Origin: Bacteroidetes bacterium MedPE-SWsnd-G2
GTDB lineage: Bacteria; Bacteroidota; Bacteroidia; Flavobacteriales; Flavobacteriaceae
Direction of reading: 5' to 3'
NCBI GenBank assembly: GCA_001874335.1
Contig: MPDE01000013.1
Coordinates: 1 to 64,000, forward strand
Length of the DNA: 64,000 nt
Part shown: piece after piece, positions 17,419 to 26,460 of the stretch
How the letters are laid out: every line of letters begins with the position of its first letter
Position numbering within the stretch: position 1 is the stretch's first letter
Position numbers and translations under genes: made by a program
The notes under the pieces: generated by a model
Database searches by the model: none
What the model saw: only the letters and a program-made list of their open reading frames with translations
Told to the model about the DNA's origin: nothing

Positions 17419-19319
17419 TATAAATTTAGGTAAGTATTTAGATACCATTTTTGGAAACAGAAAAATGGCCAAACCTTAAAAGTGTTGTCTTCTTTTCCAG
17501 ATAAATGGTTTTTAACCAAAGTAATGATTTGATTGGATTCAAAAATATGTTGATTATCCAAAAACTTTTGATCAATCATTTTTACAAGTTGGGGCTTTAG
17601 TCCTTCTCGAAGCCAATCACCAACAGGTACCCCAAATCCTTGTTTAGAAATGTCTAAAAAGCCTTTAGGAAATTGCTCTTGAAATGCTGCTTTTAAAATG
17701 TGTTTTTTACTCCACTTGTTGATGAGATAATTCTCAGGTAAATTAGAAACATAATTGTATAAATCTCTATTTAAAAATGGTGCGCGACATTCTAAAGAGT
17801 TTAGCATACTTGTTCTGTCCACTTTTACCAGCATATCGCCTTCTAGACTCAAGTGTCGATCTATTGTTCTAAAGTCGTTAATGGATTTAGGTTTAGATAT
17901 TCCACTTTTGCTTTTGTAGTATTCAAACAAGTTTGATTGTTGACTTTTTTCCGGAAGTAATGTTGCTATGTCGGTTTCATTGAAGCCTAAAGCTATAATA
18001 TCCCAATAAAAATTTGAATTATAGTCTATAGCGTTTAATAGCTTATTTAGTTTGTATTTAATCCCTCGGTTGTCATCTTTTCGTTTTAATAAATGAGATG
18101 AAAATTTAGAAACACCTTGATGTAAATACTGTGGTACAATCTTGGTGTAGTTACTGTTTAATTTACCGATATAGTATTTGTTGTAGCCTCCAAAAACTTC
18201 ATCTCCACCATCACCAGTCAATGCTACTTTTACTTGAGATTTTGTTTTTTGAGAAACTAAATATGTTGGTAATGCAGACGAATCTGCAAATGGCTCATCG
18301 AAGTTTAATAAAACATCATCTATATTTTTTTTAATGTCAGATTCATTAATGATAAACTCATGATGATTACTGTTGATGAGTTTGGCTACCGTTCGAGATT
18401 TATCTGTTTCATCGTATGATTTTTTTTCAAAACCTATTGAGAATGTATCGATTTTAGCATCTGATTGATTTGCCAAACAAAGAGAAACCACAGAAGAGTC
18501 AACACCTCCTGATAAAAAAGTACCTAAAGGGACGTCGGCTATTGATCGGCTTTCAACTGAAGCATTTACCTTGTTTTTAACCTCCGTTTTGGCCTCATCA
18601 AATCCAATTTTTTGAGTTTCAATTGCAGGTGTATCAAAAATTGAGGAAATTTTAAAACTGTGTGACTCCAAACAATAGGTTAAAAGTTGATTAGGTTCCA
18701 ACTTTTTGATGTTTTCATAAATTGTAAAAGGTGCCGGAATATAGGTTAATCTTAAAAATAAATTGAGGCCTGTTTTGTCAATTTCAGGTTTAAAATTAAG
18801 ATTGTTTATAATTGATTTCAATTCAGAACCCCAAATAAATTTAGAATCCTGCTGAGAATAGTACAGCGGTTTTTCTCCAAAAAAATCTCGAGCTAAATAC
18901 ACCTTATTTATAGATTTATCGAATAGGCTAAAAGCAAACATTCCGTCAAGTTTAGAAAATGCTTTAGCGCCTTTAGTTTCGTACAATTTAAGGATAACTT
19001 CTGTATCGCTATTTGTTTTAAAAATTAAACCTTCTGATTCGAGTTCGCTTTTTAACGTTCTGTAATTGTAAATCTCACCATTAAATACAATACCTATCAA
19101 TGCGTTATCAGAACACATGGGTTGTTGGCCTGTGTGTAAATCTATAATTGATAACCTTCTCATTGCCATTCCTATACTTCCAAATGGAGTAGGAGTTATA
19201 CAAGTGCCAGAATCATCAGGACCACGATGAACGATAAGGTCATTCATTTCGGTTAGCGCAGTCTGAACTTTTAGGTCATCCTGTTTTGTATGATATATTA
19301 TGCCGTTTATACCGCACAT
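17418..19319 (-). CDS. asnB: Asparagine synthase (glutamine-hydrolysing) family amidotransferase
   Basis: This 633-residue protein has the AsnB layout. The N-terminal class II glutaminase begins MCGINGI with catalytic Cys2, and the C-terminal ATP-pyrophosphatase domain has the P-loop FLSGGVDSSV near residue 268. Inside a polysaccharide operon such enzymes often amidate a uronic acid or similar carboxyl group of the glycan rather than free aspartate. That reading rests on context and is not proven. It lies 3 bases after one GT4 gene and overlaps the next by one base. Confidence 0.9.
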   Translation of the reverse strand: MCGINGIIYHTKQDDLKVQTALTEMNDLIVHRGPDDSGTCITPTPFGSIGMAMRRLSIIDLHTGQQPMCSDNALIGIVFNGEIYNYRTLKSELESEGLIFKTNSDTEVILKLYETKGAKAFSKLDGMFAFSLFDKSINKVYLARDFFGEKPLYYSQQDSKFIWGSELKSIINNLNFKPEIDKTGLNLFLRLTYIPAPFTIYENIKKLEPNQLLTYCLESHSFKISSIFDTPAIETQKIGFDEAKTEVKNKVNASVESRSIADVPLGTFLSGGVDSSVVSLCLANQSDAKIDTFSIGFEKKSYDETDKSRTVAKLINSNHHEFIINESDIKKNIDDVLLNFDEPFADSSALPTYLVSQKTKSQVKVALTGDGGDEVFGGYNKYYIGKLNSNYTKIVPQYLHQGVSKFSSHLLKRKDDNRGIKYKLNKLLNAIDYNSNFYWDIIALGFNETDIATLLPEKSQQSNLFEYYKSKSGISKPKSINDFRTIDRHLSLEGDMLVKVDRTSMLNSLECRAPFLNRDLYNYVSNLPENYLINKWSKKHILKAAFQEQFPKGFLDISKQGFGVPVGDWLREGLKPQLVKMIDQKFLDNQHIFESNQIITLVKNHLSGKEDNTFKVWPFFCFQKWYLNTYLNL

Positions 19320-19322
19320 AGT

Positions 19323-20477
19323 TTAGGTTGTAATTAGAGTTTTAAACTCGTTATAGATTTTAGGTAGCGCAAAATCTTGCGCTCTAATTTTACTTTTGTT
19401 TGAATAGGCTCTCCTTAAATTTAAATCTGACCTTAAATGATTAATAGCTTTTGAAAGTGCTATTTCATCGTTAGGATTTATTAAAATGCCATATTTAGCA
19501 CAAATAAACTCTCCTTTATTAATTGAAACAGGTTGATTTTCATTTAATAATTCGATAGGACCAGACATGCAATTTGTAGAAATAACGGGTAAGCCTACAG
19601 CTAGTGCTTCTAAAATCACATTGGGAAATCCTTCAGTGTTTGAAGATAAAATGAAACAATCACTTTTAGAAAGATATTCTGTTACATTGCTTACTTTTCC
19701 TTTAAAGTGTACATTTTCAGTTAATTTAAGGGTTTTACTTTCTTTTTTTAACTCCTGTTCCAAAGGTCCTGAACCCAATAAGGTGAGATGTAAATTTGGC
19801 GCTTTTAATAAATAAATTGCCCTAATAATTAATTCTTGGTTTTTTGGCTCATAAAGTGCTCCGACTGTAATTAAATTGAAATTTTCTTTTTCAATTATAT
19901 CAGTTTCTACTATTTGATTTTGAGGTAAAGCGTTTAACGGATTATAGATTACAGAAAGTGGTAGTTTTACTCCAAAATTATCTTGTAAATCTTTGTTGAT
20001 GTATACAGAGTTTGAAAATAGTTTGTCATTTAAATTGTAAAATATCGGAAAGCAGAGTTTGGCTAACCTCATAGATTGTGGTGTGTTTCTGTACATTTCT
20101 GAAGAATAACAACGCTCACTCAATATGGTTTTTAAAGAAGGGTTTAATTTTTTAAGGATACTATTAATAATGTTTGGTATGGGCAAAAAAGAGATTGAAA
20201 TTTCAATGTTTTTGCTTTTAACCAATTTGCGGTATCTTGAGGTAAGAATAGCTAAGTTTTTTAGCTTAAAAACAAGCGATTTCCTTTTAGCTTGATTGGG
20301 AATTAGAATAACAGTTTCTACCTCTTTAGGGATGTCAAAATCTATGTAATTATAAAAAATACAGAGCGTAACCTCAAAATCTTTAATTAAATGCGGTAGC
20401 AGGAGACTGATTACTCTCTCGGTGCCACCGGTTCCCATATCAATGGTAATAATACTTATTTTAGGTTTATTACTCAT
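19323..20477 (-). CDS. Glycosyltransferase family 4 protein
   Basis: This 384-residue GT-B glycosyltransferase begins with the acceptor-loop motif IDMGTGGTERVISLLLPHL. Its donor domain has LITVGALYEPKNQELIIRAI and NTEGFPNVILEALAVGLPVI, the GT4 nucleotide-sugar motif. It shares a 4-base ATGA overlap with the small open frame upstream and is followed 3 bases later by the AsnB-like gene. It should add one sugar of the repeat unit. The specificity is unknown. Confidence 0.88.
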   Translation of the reverse strand: MSNKPKISIITIDMGTGGTERVISLLLPHLIKDFEVTLCIFYNYIDFDIPKEVETVILIPNQAKRKSLVFKLKNLAILTSRYRKLVKSKNIEISISFLPIPNIINSILKKLNPSLKTILSERCYSSEMYRNTPQSMRLAKLCFPIFYNLNDKLFSNSVYINKDLQDNFGVKLPLSVIYNPLNALPQNQIVETDIIEKENFNLITVGALYEPKNQELIIRAIYLLKAPNLHLTLLGSGPLEQELKKESKTLKLTENVHFKGKVSNVTEYLSKSDCFILSSNTEGFPNVILEALAVGLPVISTNCMSGPIELLNENQPVSINKGEFICAKYGILINPNDEIALSKAINHLRSDLNLRRAYSNKSKIRAQDFALPKIYNEFKTLITT

Positions 20478-20701
20478 AGACTTAAAAATAAGGATTCGTA
20501 TTGTTTCACAATTTTTTTGTTCTCAATATACTCGGTAATGTGATATTGAAATTGGGTTAGAGGTTTGAAAACAATATCAAAGTTCTTTTTCTTTTTAAAT
20601 AGAAAGCTACATTCCATTGCTATATGGCTACCACAATTACTATTTGCTATGTCAGAATACATTTCTGAAATTGAAGAAGCCCATTTTTTTTCTCTATTCA
20701 T
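20474..20701 (-). CDS. Small open reading frame of unknown function, possibly a gene remnant
   Basis: This frame encodes 75 residues between two glycosyltransferase genes. It shares an ATGA stop-start overlap with the downstream GT4 gene, which argues that it is translated. I do not recognise a domain. The sequence is polar, with NSNCGSH in the middle, a lysine-rich patch and an amphipathic, tyrosine-containing end. It has no membrane helix or signal. It could be a real small protein or the C-terminal scrap of a decayed transferase. Confidence 0.4.
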   Translation of the reverse strand: MNREKKWASSISEMYSDIANSNCGSHIAMECSFLFKKKKNFDIVFKPLTQFQYHITEYIENKKIVKQYESLFLSL

Positions 20702-20730
20702 GTTATAGCTTTTTATTTGTTAAATCCCAT

Positions 20731-21948
20731 CTACGGTTTTATATCACTTTTGAAAAAAAAGTTTCTAAGTACTTCACTATAATTTTTATAATAGAAACTT
20801 TGGCGAGAGGTTGTATTGGCGTTTACTTTAATTTCTTCTTCTAATTCATTATAATTTGAAATTATAAATTTTAGTTTTTCAAACATTTTTGAATTGTCAT
20901 CTGGAGGTACCAAAAACCCATTGACGTTATCCTCTATAAATAATTTATTATCACTAACATCTGTTACTAATACGGGTTTGGAGTGGTCTAGGTAATCTGA
21001 AAGTTTTGTGGAAAACCCATAATTATTTTGAAGTGTAAAACCTCTTGGGATTATCAATAATTGTTGTTGACTTAAAAATGTTGACAATTCCTTTTGATTG
21101 AGCATTCCGAAATAATGAATACAATCATTAATATTCAATTTACTAGCTGTTTTTTCTAACAACAAGGTCTGATGATCTTTTTCAATTAGCCCACACAGGT
21201 TTAATTGAAATGTGCAATTATTACTTTTTAATTGGCCAAGAACGTTGAAAAAATTTAAAAGATTTTCTTTTACAGGATGAATGCTTCCCGAAAAACCAAT
21301 ATTAAAAGTTTCTTTGTTAGAATAAATATTATTAGAAAACTCCTTTTTTAAATCAGGATTAGTCAAAATTGGTATTCGTATGGTCGAAGGGTTGAACTTT
21401 TGACCATAATCTTTAATAGCAGTAGAAATACAAACAAGTCCGTCGTAATAAGGTAAAGCAATTTCTAAAGTTGAAAATACCGCTTGGTAAATAATCTTTT
21501 TAATAGAATACATTGGATGTTTGAAACTTAACTTATCCTGAAAAGTAGACGTGTATTTTCTGATTTCATTTAACTCATAGAATACGTTCCTTTTCTTTCT
21601 AAATTTTAAATAATAAAGGGCAATAACTTCTAAATAAACTAAAGGAGATGGGTAGAACAGAAAAGAAGACGATTCGGTAATTTGTTTAGAAAATTTGAAT
21701 AGATTTTTTATGAATTTAAAGGTCCCTAAAAAGCTTGTTGTGATTGAATTGCCTTCTAATACAAATATGTTAGGGTAAATCTCTTTAAATGCATTTTGAT
21801 CAATTGGTGAATCACTACAAGTGATTAAATAGACAGCTGTCTTATGAGAAGCACAAGCTTGAGCGTAATATAACATACGCGTTACTCCTGCATTCTTGAC
21901 TGAAAAATCAAAATTACTATATATAAAGATTGCTCGTTTCAATTTCAA
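20731..21948 (-). CDS. Glycosyltransferase family 4-like protein
   Basis: This 405-residue protein has a GT-B fold. The donor domain shows FNIGFSGSIHPVKENLLNF, LIIPRGFTLQNNYGFSTKLS and KPVLVTDVSDNKLF, and ends with VNGFLVPPDD. The first codon is TTG, two bases after the stop of the epimerase gene. A second TTG two codons further in is an alternative start, and no ATG is nearby. It probably adds one residue of the polysaccharide repeat. Its donor might be the UDP-FucNAc made by the three genes just upstream, but this is a guess from position. Confidence 0.82.
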   Translation of the reverse strand: MKLKRAIFIYSNFDFSVKNAGVTRMLYYAQACASHKTAVYLITCSDSPIDQNAFKEIYPNIFVLEGNSITTSFLGTFKFIKNLFKFSKQITESSSFLFYPSPLVYLEVIALYYLKFRKKRNVFYELNEIRKYTSTFQDKLSFKHPMYSIKKIIYQAVFSTLEIALPYYDGLVCISTAIKDYGQKFNPSTIRIPILTNPDLKKEFSNNIYSNKETFNIGFSGSIHPVKENLLNFFNVLGQLKSNNCTFQLNLCGLIEKDHQTLLLEKTASKLNINDCIHYFGMLNQKELSTFLSQQQLLIIPRGFTLQNNYGFSTKLSDYLDHSKPVLVTDVSDNKLFIEDNVNGFLVPPDDNSKMFEKLKFIISNYNELEEEIKVNANTTSRQSFYYKNYSEVLRNFFFKSDIKP

Positions 21949-21949
21949 T

Positions 21950-23083
21950 TTATTTTGACCAAACTACCCGATTTACATAGTCAATGTAAGAGATTAAAAT
22001 TCTAACTACTTTTTCACTCACATTTGGCATTGAATAATCTGCAACCCTTCTAAAGTTCCTTTCAGGATTCCTTGATTGTAACTTTAACGCTGTTAAACCT
22101 TGAGAAATGCGTTCGGGATTTAATCCAACCATCATTACTGCCGCTTCTTCCATTGCTTCAGGTCTTTCGTGGGCTTCCCGAATATTTAAGGCCGGGAAGT
22201 TTAAAATAGATGATTCCTCAGATATTGTTCCACTGTCAGAAAGCGTAGCAAAGGCATTTTGTTGAAGCGCGTTATAATCATTAAACCCTAAAGGTTTCAT
22301 GAAGTTAACTTCTTTTCTTACTTCAATAGCTTTGCTGTTAATCATTTTACGAGTTCTGGGATGAGTAGAAACAATTATAGGGTAACCATATGTTTCGGCT
22401 AACAGATTTAAAGAAGCAATAAGGTTGCTAAAGTTTGTATCATTGCTAATATTTTCTTCTCTATGAGCAGAAACCACAAAGTATTTTTCATGTTCTAATT
22501 CTAGTTTGCTTAAAATATCGGAGTTATTAATTTTATCTAAGTACTTGTTTAGAACTTCAAACATTGGACTTCCTGTTTTAATTATTCTATCTGCCGGTAA
22601 ACCTTCCTTTAATAGATATTCTCTTGCAATATCACTATATGTTAAATTAATATCAGCAATATGATCTACAATACGTCTATTAGTCTCTTCTGGAACCCTT
22701 TGATCAAAACATCTATTTCCAGCTTCCATATGGAATACAGGAATTTTACGTTTTTTTGCTGTGATGGCAGCCAAACAACTGTTAGTGTCTCCAAGAACTA
22801 AAAAGGCATCAGGCTTTTCTAATTCTAAAATTGGGTCTATGTTGATAAGGATTTGCCCAATTGTTTCTGTTGCTGATCCTTTTGCGGAGTTAAGAAAATG
22901 ATCTGGTTTTCTAAGCTCTAAGTCATCAAAAAATATTTCATTTAACTCGTAATCATAGTTTTGACCTGTATGAATCAAAACATGATCAATGGCTTCATTC
23001 TTTTCTAAAGCCAAAATCACACATGATAATCTTATGATTTCAGGTCGTGTTCCAACAACGGTAACTATTTTTAATTTTTTCAT
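21950..23083 (-). CDS. capG: UDP-N-acetylglucosamine 2-epimerase family enzyme (CapG-like)
   Basis: This 377-residue non-hydrolysing UDP-sugar 2-epimerase shows VVGTRPEIIRL, HTGQNYDYELNEIFF, HMEAGNRCFDQRVPEETNRR, SAHREENI and LSDSGTISEES. Directly after CapE-like and CapF-like genes, the best role is CapG: conversion of UDP-N-acetyl-L-pneumosamine to UDP-N-acetyl-L-fucosamine. The fold alone would equally allow WecB (UDP-GlcNAc to UDP-ManNAc), so the name depends on the three-gene context. Gaps to its neighbours are 1 to 3 bases. Confidence 0.85.
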   Translation of the reverse strand: MKKLKIVTVVGTRPEIIRLSCVILALEKNEAIDHVLIHTGQNYDYELNEIFFDDLELRKPDHFLNSAKGSATETIGQILINIDPILELEKPDAFLVLGDTNSCLAAITAKKRKIPVFHMEAGNRCFDQRVPEETNRRIVDHIADINLTYSDIAREYLLKEGLPADRIIKTGSPMFEVLNKYLDKINNSDILSKLELEHEKYFVVSAHREENISNDTNFSNLIASLNLLAETYGYPIIVSTHPRTRKMINSKAIEVRKEVNFMKPLGFNDYNALQQNAFATLSDSGTISEESSILNFPALNIREAHERPEAMEEAAVMMVGLNPERISQGLTALKLQSRNPERNFRRVADYSMPNVSEKVVRILISYIDYVNRVVWSK

Positions 23084-23086
23084 TGC

Positions 23087-24232
23087 TTATACGTTTTCAA
23101 AGTATGTATCTGCATCTTTTGGATTATATGGTTCGTTAATCCAAAACAAGGTTACAAGTTCTGTGTCTCCTATATTTTTTATATTGTGCGTATACCAAAT
23201 TGGCATATCTACATAAGATGGGTTTGCTCCATCAAGATAATAGTTTATCACTTTGTCTGTTCCAATTTTTCTCAATTGTATCAATGCTTTACCGTTAATT
23301 ACTGCAAAACGTTCAGCCTTCCTTGTATGATAATGATTTCCCCTTGTAATCCCAGGAACAGTTGTTGAGAATGAAAACTGCCCGCTTGTATTGGTTCTGG
23401 CAATTTCTACAAACATACCCCTTGGGTCTGTGTGTTTTTGAAAAAAAACCGGATAATGGTCTTGTGGGATATAACACCTAAAGGTATTAAATAATGCCTT
23501 TTCAAATTCATTTTCTAAGGATGGGAAAATACCTTTTTCTAAATAGTTTGCTTTATATCCAATGAGCAAGGCTAAAATATCAGAAACTTTTTTTGTACTC
23601 GTGGGTGGAACATGATATTCGAAAACGGATTCATTAATTTTGTCAGTATGGATGGTTCCTTTAATAACTCCAATGAAATTAGCAACTAACTCGTTAACAT
23701 AGATTAGACTTACATTTGAGTCTACATGAATTTCGGGAGTTTCGTTATGTGTTATTCTATGACAAAATGTTGCAATGAAAGAATTGTAATTGGGTTTGCC
23801 AAAAGGGCCAAAAACATTGGGTATAGTTAGTGAAGTGGTCTTACCTGCTGTTTCATTAGCCCATTTTTGAAGCAAGAGCTTGCCTTCTTTTTTAGATCTC
23901 CCATAAAGATTGTCATTCAATTCTTGAGTGGATGATGAATATATAACGTGTGGACTTGCATTCGTCTTTTCACAAGCGTTAATGATGTATTTTACTAAGT
24001 CGATATTAGTTTTGTAGATAACCTTTTGGTCTTCATGACGATTCAAAGCAGCCAAATGAATGATAACATGACAAGATTTTACGAAAGATTCTAGTTGTGC
24101 TTTATCTTCAAAATAGTGTCTTTCAAATGGAACAACGGTGAAGTAGTCATCAAGGTTTAAAGTTCTGAGGAGATGTTCTCCAATAAAACCAGATTGTCCT
24201 GTAATCCCTATTTTAATTTGCTTACTCTTCAT
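23087..24232 (-). CDS. capF: CapF-like bifunctional UDP-sugar reductase / 3-epimerase
   Basis: This 381-residue protein fuses an N-terminal SDR domain (GITGQSGFIGEHLLRTL, IHLAALNRHEDQ, YSSSTQELNDNLYGRSKKEG) to a C-terminal cupin (residues about 250-381) with the metal-binding HYHTRKAERFAV. In the Staphylococcus aureus CapF family, the cupin epimerises C3 and the SDR reduces the 4-keto group, giving UDP-N-acetyl-L-pneumosamine. The gene overlaps capE by 11 bases, consistent with coupled expression. Confidence 0.9.
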   Translation of the reverse strand: MKSKQIKIGITGQSGFIGEHLLRTLNLDDYFTVVPFERHYFEDKAQLESFVKSCHVIIHLAALNRHEDQKVIYKTNIDLVKYIINACEKTNASPHVIYSSSTQELNDNLYGRSKKEGKLLLQKWANETAGKTTSLTIPNVFGPFGKPNYNSFIATFCHRITHNETPEIHVDSNVSLIYVNELVANFIGVIKGTIHTDKINESVFEYHVPPTSTKKVSDILALLIGYKANYLEKGIFPSLENEFEKALFNTFRCYIPQDHYPVFFQKHTDPRGMFVEIARTNTSGQFSFSTTVPGITRGNHYHTRKAERFAVINGKALIQLRKIGTDKVINYYLDGANPSYVDMPIWYTHNIKNIGDTELVTLFWINEPYNPKDADTYFENV

Positions 24233-25235
24233 TCAAACTGTCCTTTATAAACTTTAAATTTAAAAGAGTGTCTCGTAAACTATCTTGCTTTAATATATGG
24301 GTATTGTGTGAGTGATAATCCTGAATTTTACTGATATCCTTTTCACCTTCCGAAAAATATTTACTGTAATTAAGGTCTCTATTATCTGCAGGGATTCTGT
24401 AAAAATCTCCCATATCCTCGGCTTTTAGCATTTCCTCCCTAGTACAAAGGGTTTCATGCAGCTTTTCTCCATGTCTTGTTCCAATAACCTTAATTTCATT
24501 TGACGCTTTAAAAATGTCTTTAATTGATTGAGCAAGGTCTCCGATGGTGCTAGCTGGAGCTTTATTTACAAATAGATCGCCCTGGTGGCCATTAACAAAT
24601 GCAAAAAGCACCAGATTCACAGCGTCTTCAAGAGACATTAAAAAACGAGTCATATTTGGGTCAGTAACTGTTAAAGGCGCATTTTCTTTGATTTGTTTCA
24701 CAAATAGCGGGATGACCGAACCTCTTGACGCCATTACATTACCGTATCTGGTTAGGCAAACTGTTGTTTTGCCTTCAGGAATATTTCTAGAGGCGGCAAT
24801 GGCTACTTTTTCCATTAGTGCCTTGCTAATTCCCATAGCGTTTATCGGGTATGCCGCCTTATCAGTACTCAGACAAATAATCTTTTCTACATTATTTTTA
24901 AATGCAGCATCTATAGTGTTTTGTGTTCCAAAAACATTAGTCTTAGTGGCTTCAATTGGAAAAAACTCACATGAAGGAACTTGCTTTAAAGCGGCGGCAT
25001 GAAAGACGTAATCTACATTGTACATAGCTTGGTTTATACTATCAAAATCTCTCACATCGCCTATGTAAAATTTAACTTTATTATTTTTTAAACGATTCCT
25101 CATATCGTCTTGCTTTTTCTCGTCTCGACTAAAAATTCTAATCTCTTTAATATCTGTGTCGAGAAATCGATTTAAAACGGCGTTACCAAATGAACCGGTT
25201 CCTCCAGTAATTAAAAGTGTCTTTCCTTTAAACAT
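24222..25235 (-). CDS. capE: CapE-like UDP-GlcNAc 4,6-dehydratase (inverting)
   Basis: This 337-residue soluble SDR enzyme has LLITGGTGSFGNAVLNRF at the N-terminus and the STDKAAYPINAMGISKALME catalytic segment, in which methionine replaces the SDR tyrosine, as in CapE and FlaA1. RYGNVMASRGSVIPLF and GTRHGEKLHE also fit the group. It should form the 4-keto-6-deoxy-arabino sugar from UDP-GlcNAc, the first step to UDP-L-FucNAc. Unlike the membrane-bound dehydratase at 9103, it lacks membrane helices. It overlaps both neighbours by 8 to 11 bases. Confidence 0.9.
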   Translation of the reverse strand: MFKGKTLLITGGTGSFGNAVLNRFLDTDIKEIRIFSRDEKKQDDMRNRLKNNKVKFYIGDVRDFDSINQAMYNVDYVFHAAALKQVPSCEFFPIEATKTNVFGTQNTIDAAFKNNVEKIICLSTDKAAYPINAMGISKALMEKVAIAASRNIPEGKTTVCLTRYGNVMASRGSVIPLFVKQIKENAPLTVTDPNMTRFLMSLEDAVNLVLFAFVNGHQGDLFVNKAPASTIGDLAQSIKDIFKASNEIKVIGTRHGEKLHETLCTREEMLKAEDMGDFYRIPADNRDLNYSKYFSEGEKDISKIQDYHSHNTHILKQDSLRDTLLNLKFIKDSLNEE

Positions 25236-26460
25236 AAGTTTTTCTGTTAGTAAATTTTTTATAATAATAGTACATCATAAAAAGATATAGGCCACTAGCT
25301 AATATCTTTGTAAATATAGCTCCATATATGCCAAAATAATACACTAATATACTATATCCTAAGATATTGACTATTCCAACAGCAAAAGCTGCATTTCGTA
25401 ATAATTTCCCTTGACCCTTTGCTCCTAAAAACCTATTAATCAAATCACCAAGTCCGTGTAATAAAAAACCAATAATTAAAATTTTGGATATTTCAATAGC
25501 AGGAGTAAACTCTTCCGAATAGAATAAAAGGAATACTTTTTCTATACAGAGGTAAAATACAATCAAAGCTATAAGTGTTCCTAAAATTGAAAACAGAACC
25601 ACCTTTTTTGGGAGAACATTAAGACTTGTAAATTTTTTAAAAAATGTAGTACCTAAAACAGAGGGCACGATTAACAGTGGGCTACAAATTGTAATAGCCA
25701 AAGTGTAAAACCCAACTTGGGTATTATCTATAAAGTAAGATAAAGAAAACCCAACAATTTGGGCAGTAGCAACTCCTGCTAGGCTCCCAAAATAAATCGG
25801 TTTCCCGTTGGTGTTGTTTTCTTTTACGACATCTTTGACTAATTCTTTTTTTATTTGAAATGTTGGTTTAAGCCGGATGATTAGTATAATGAAAAAAATG
25901 AGTTGAATACCGTAATAGAACAAAAGAACTTGCTCCAGATATAAAGGGTTGTCTAAATTATACCAATAGGCTATAGCTAAATAAGCAATAGCAGGAATAG
26001 CGCTAATAGTTGAAAGCGTATAAATTTTATTGAGCCCTTTGAGAATTTCTCTTAGTGTAATGTTGCCTAAAAATGCAAAAATTAAAAACGCATATTTTCT
26101 AAAGATGTAGCCTAAATTGTTTGAGAACCAAAGCGGTTGTAAATAGGAAAATATAATGAGCAAAATAGCGCCTATAACGCCTGCAAATACTAATGCAATT
26201 ACGAATAAACCTAAAAGATTATGTCTATTGATTTTATCTTTAGCAATGGCTAACATTCGTGTTATAGAAATAAAAACACCTACAGTGACTAAACTAGCCA
26301 AAAATCGAAAAACTGTTTCAATAAATTTGAAATCACCAAAGGCTTCTTTTCCTAATATTTTAGTGTTGAATACACTTATAGCAAAACCCAGTCCGATGCC
26401 TATAAATGACGAACCATAAAGTACTAAAGCTTTATTTATTGACGATTTATCAATATTCAT
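25228..26460 (-). CDS. wzx: Wzx-type flippase (polysaccharide biosynthesis/MATE-like membrane protein)
   Basis: This 410-residue, very hydrophobic protein has about 12 predicted membrane helices and the MOP-superfamily N-terminus (NKALVLYGSSFIGIGLGFAI, then NTKILGKEAFGDFKFIET). It should flip the undecaprenyl-linked repeat unit to the periplasm. It lies between the polymerase gene (11-base overlap) and capE (8-base overlap), the expected place for Wzx. Confidence 0.87.
   Translation of the reverse strand: MNIDKSSINKALVLYGSSFIGIGLGFAISVFNTKILGKEAFGDFKFIETVFRFLASLVTVGVFISITRMLAIAKDKINRHNLLGLFVIALVFAGVIGAILLIIFSYLQPLWFSNNLGYIFRKYAFLIFAFLGNITLREILKGLNKIYTLSTISAIPAIAYLAIAYWYNLDNPLYLEQVLLFYYGIQLIFFIILIIRLKPTFQIKKELVKDVVKENNTNGKPIYFGSLAGVATAQIVGFSLSYFIDNTQVGFYTLAITICSPLLIVPSVLGTTFFKKFTSLNVLPKKVVLFSILGTLIALIVFYLCIEKVFLLFYSEEFTPAIEISKILIIGFLLHGLGDLINRFLGAKGQGKLLRNAAFAVGIVNILGYSILVYYFGIYGAIFTKILASGLYLFMMYYYYKKFTNRKTYV

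Noticed and set aside
17419-17472. Upstream extension of the GT4 gene that ends at 16276
   Set aside because: It lies inside the asnB-like gene, and the later ATG overlaps that gene's stop as TAATG, a typical coupled start.
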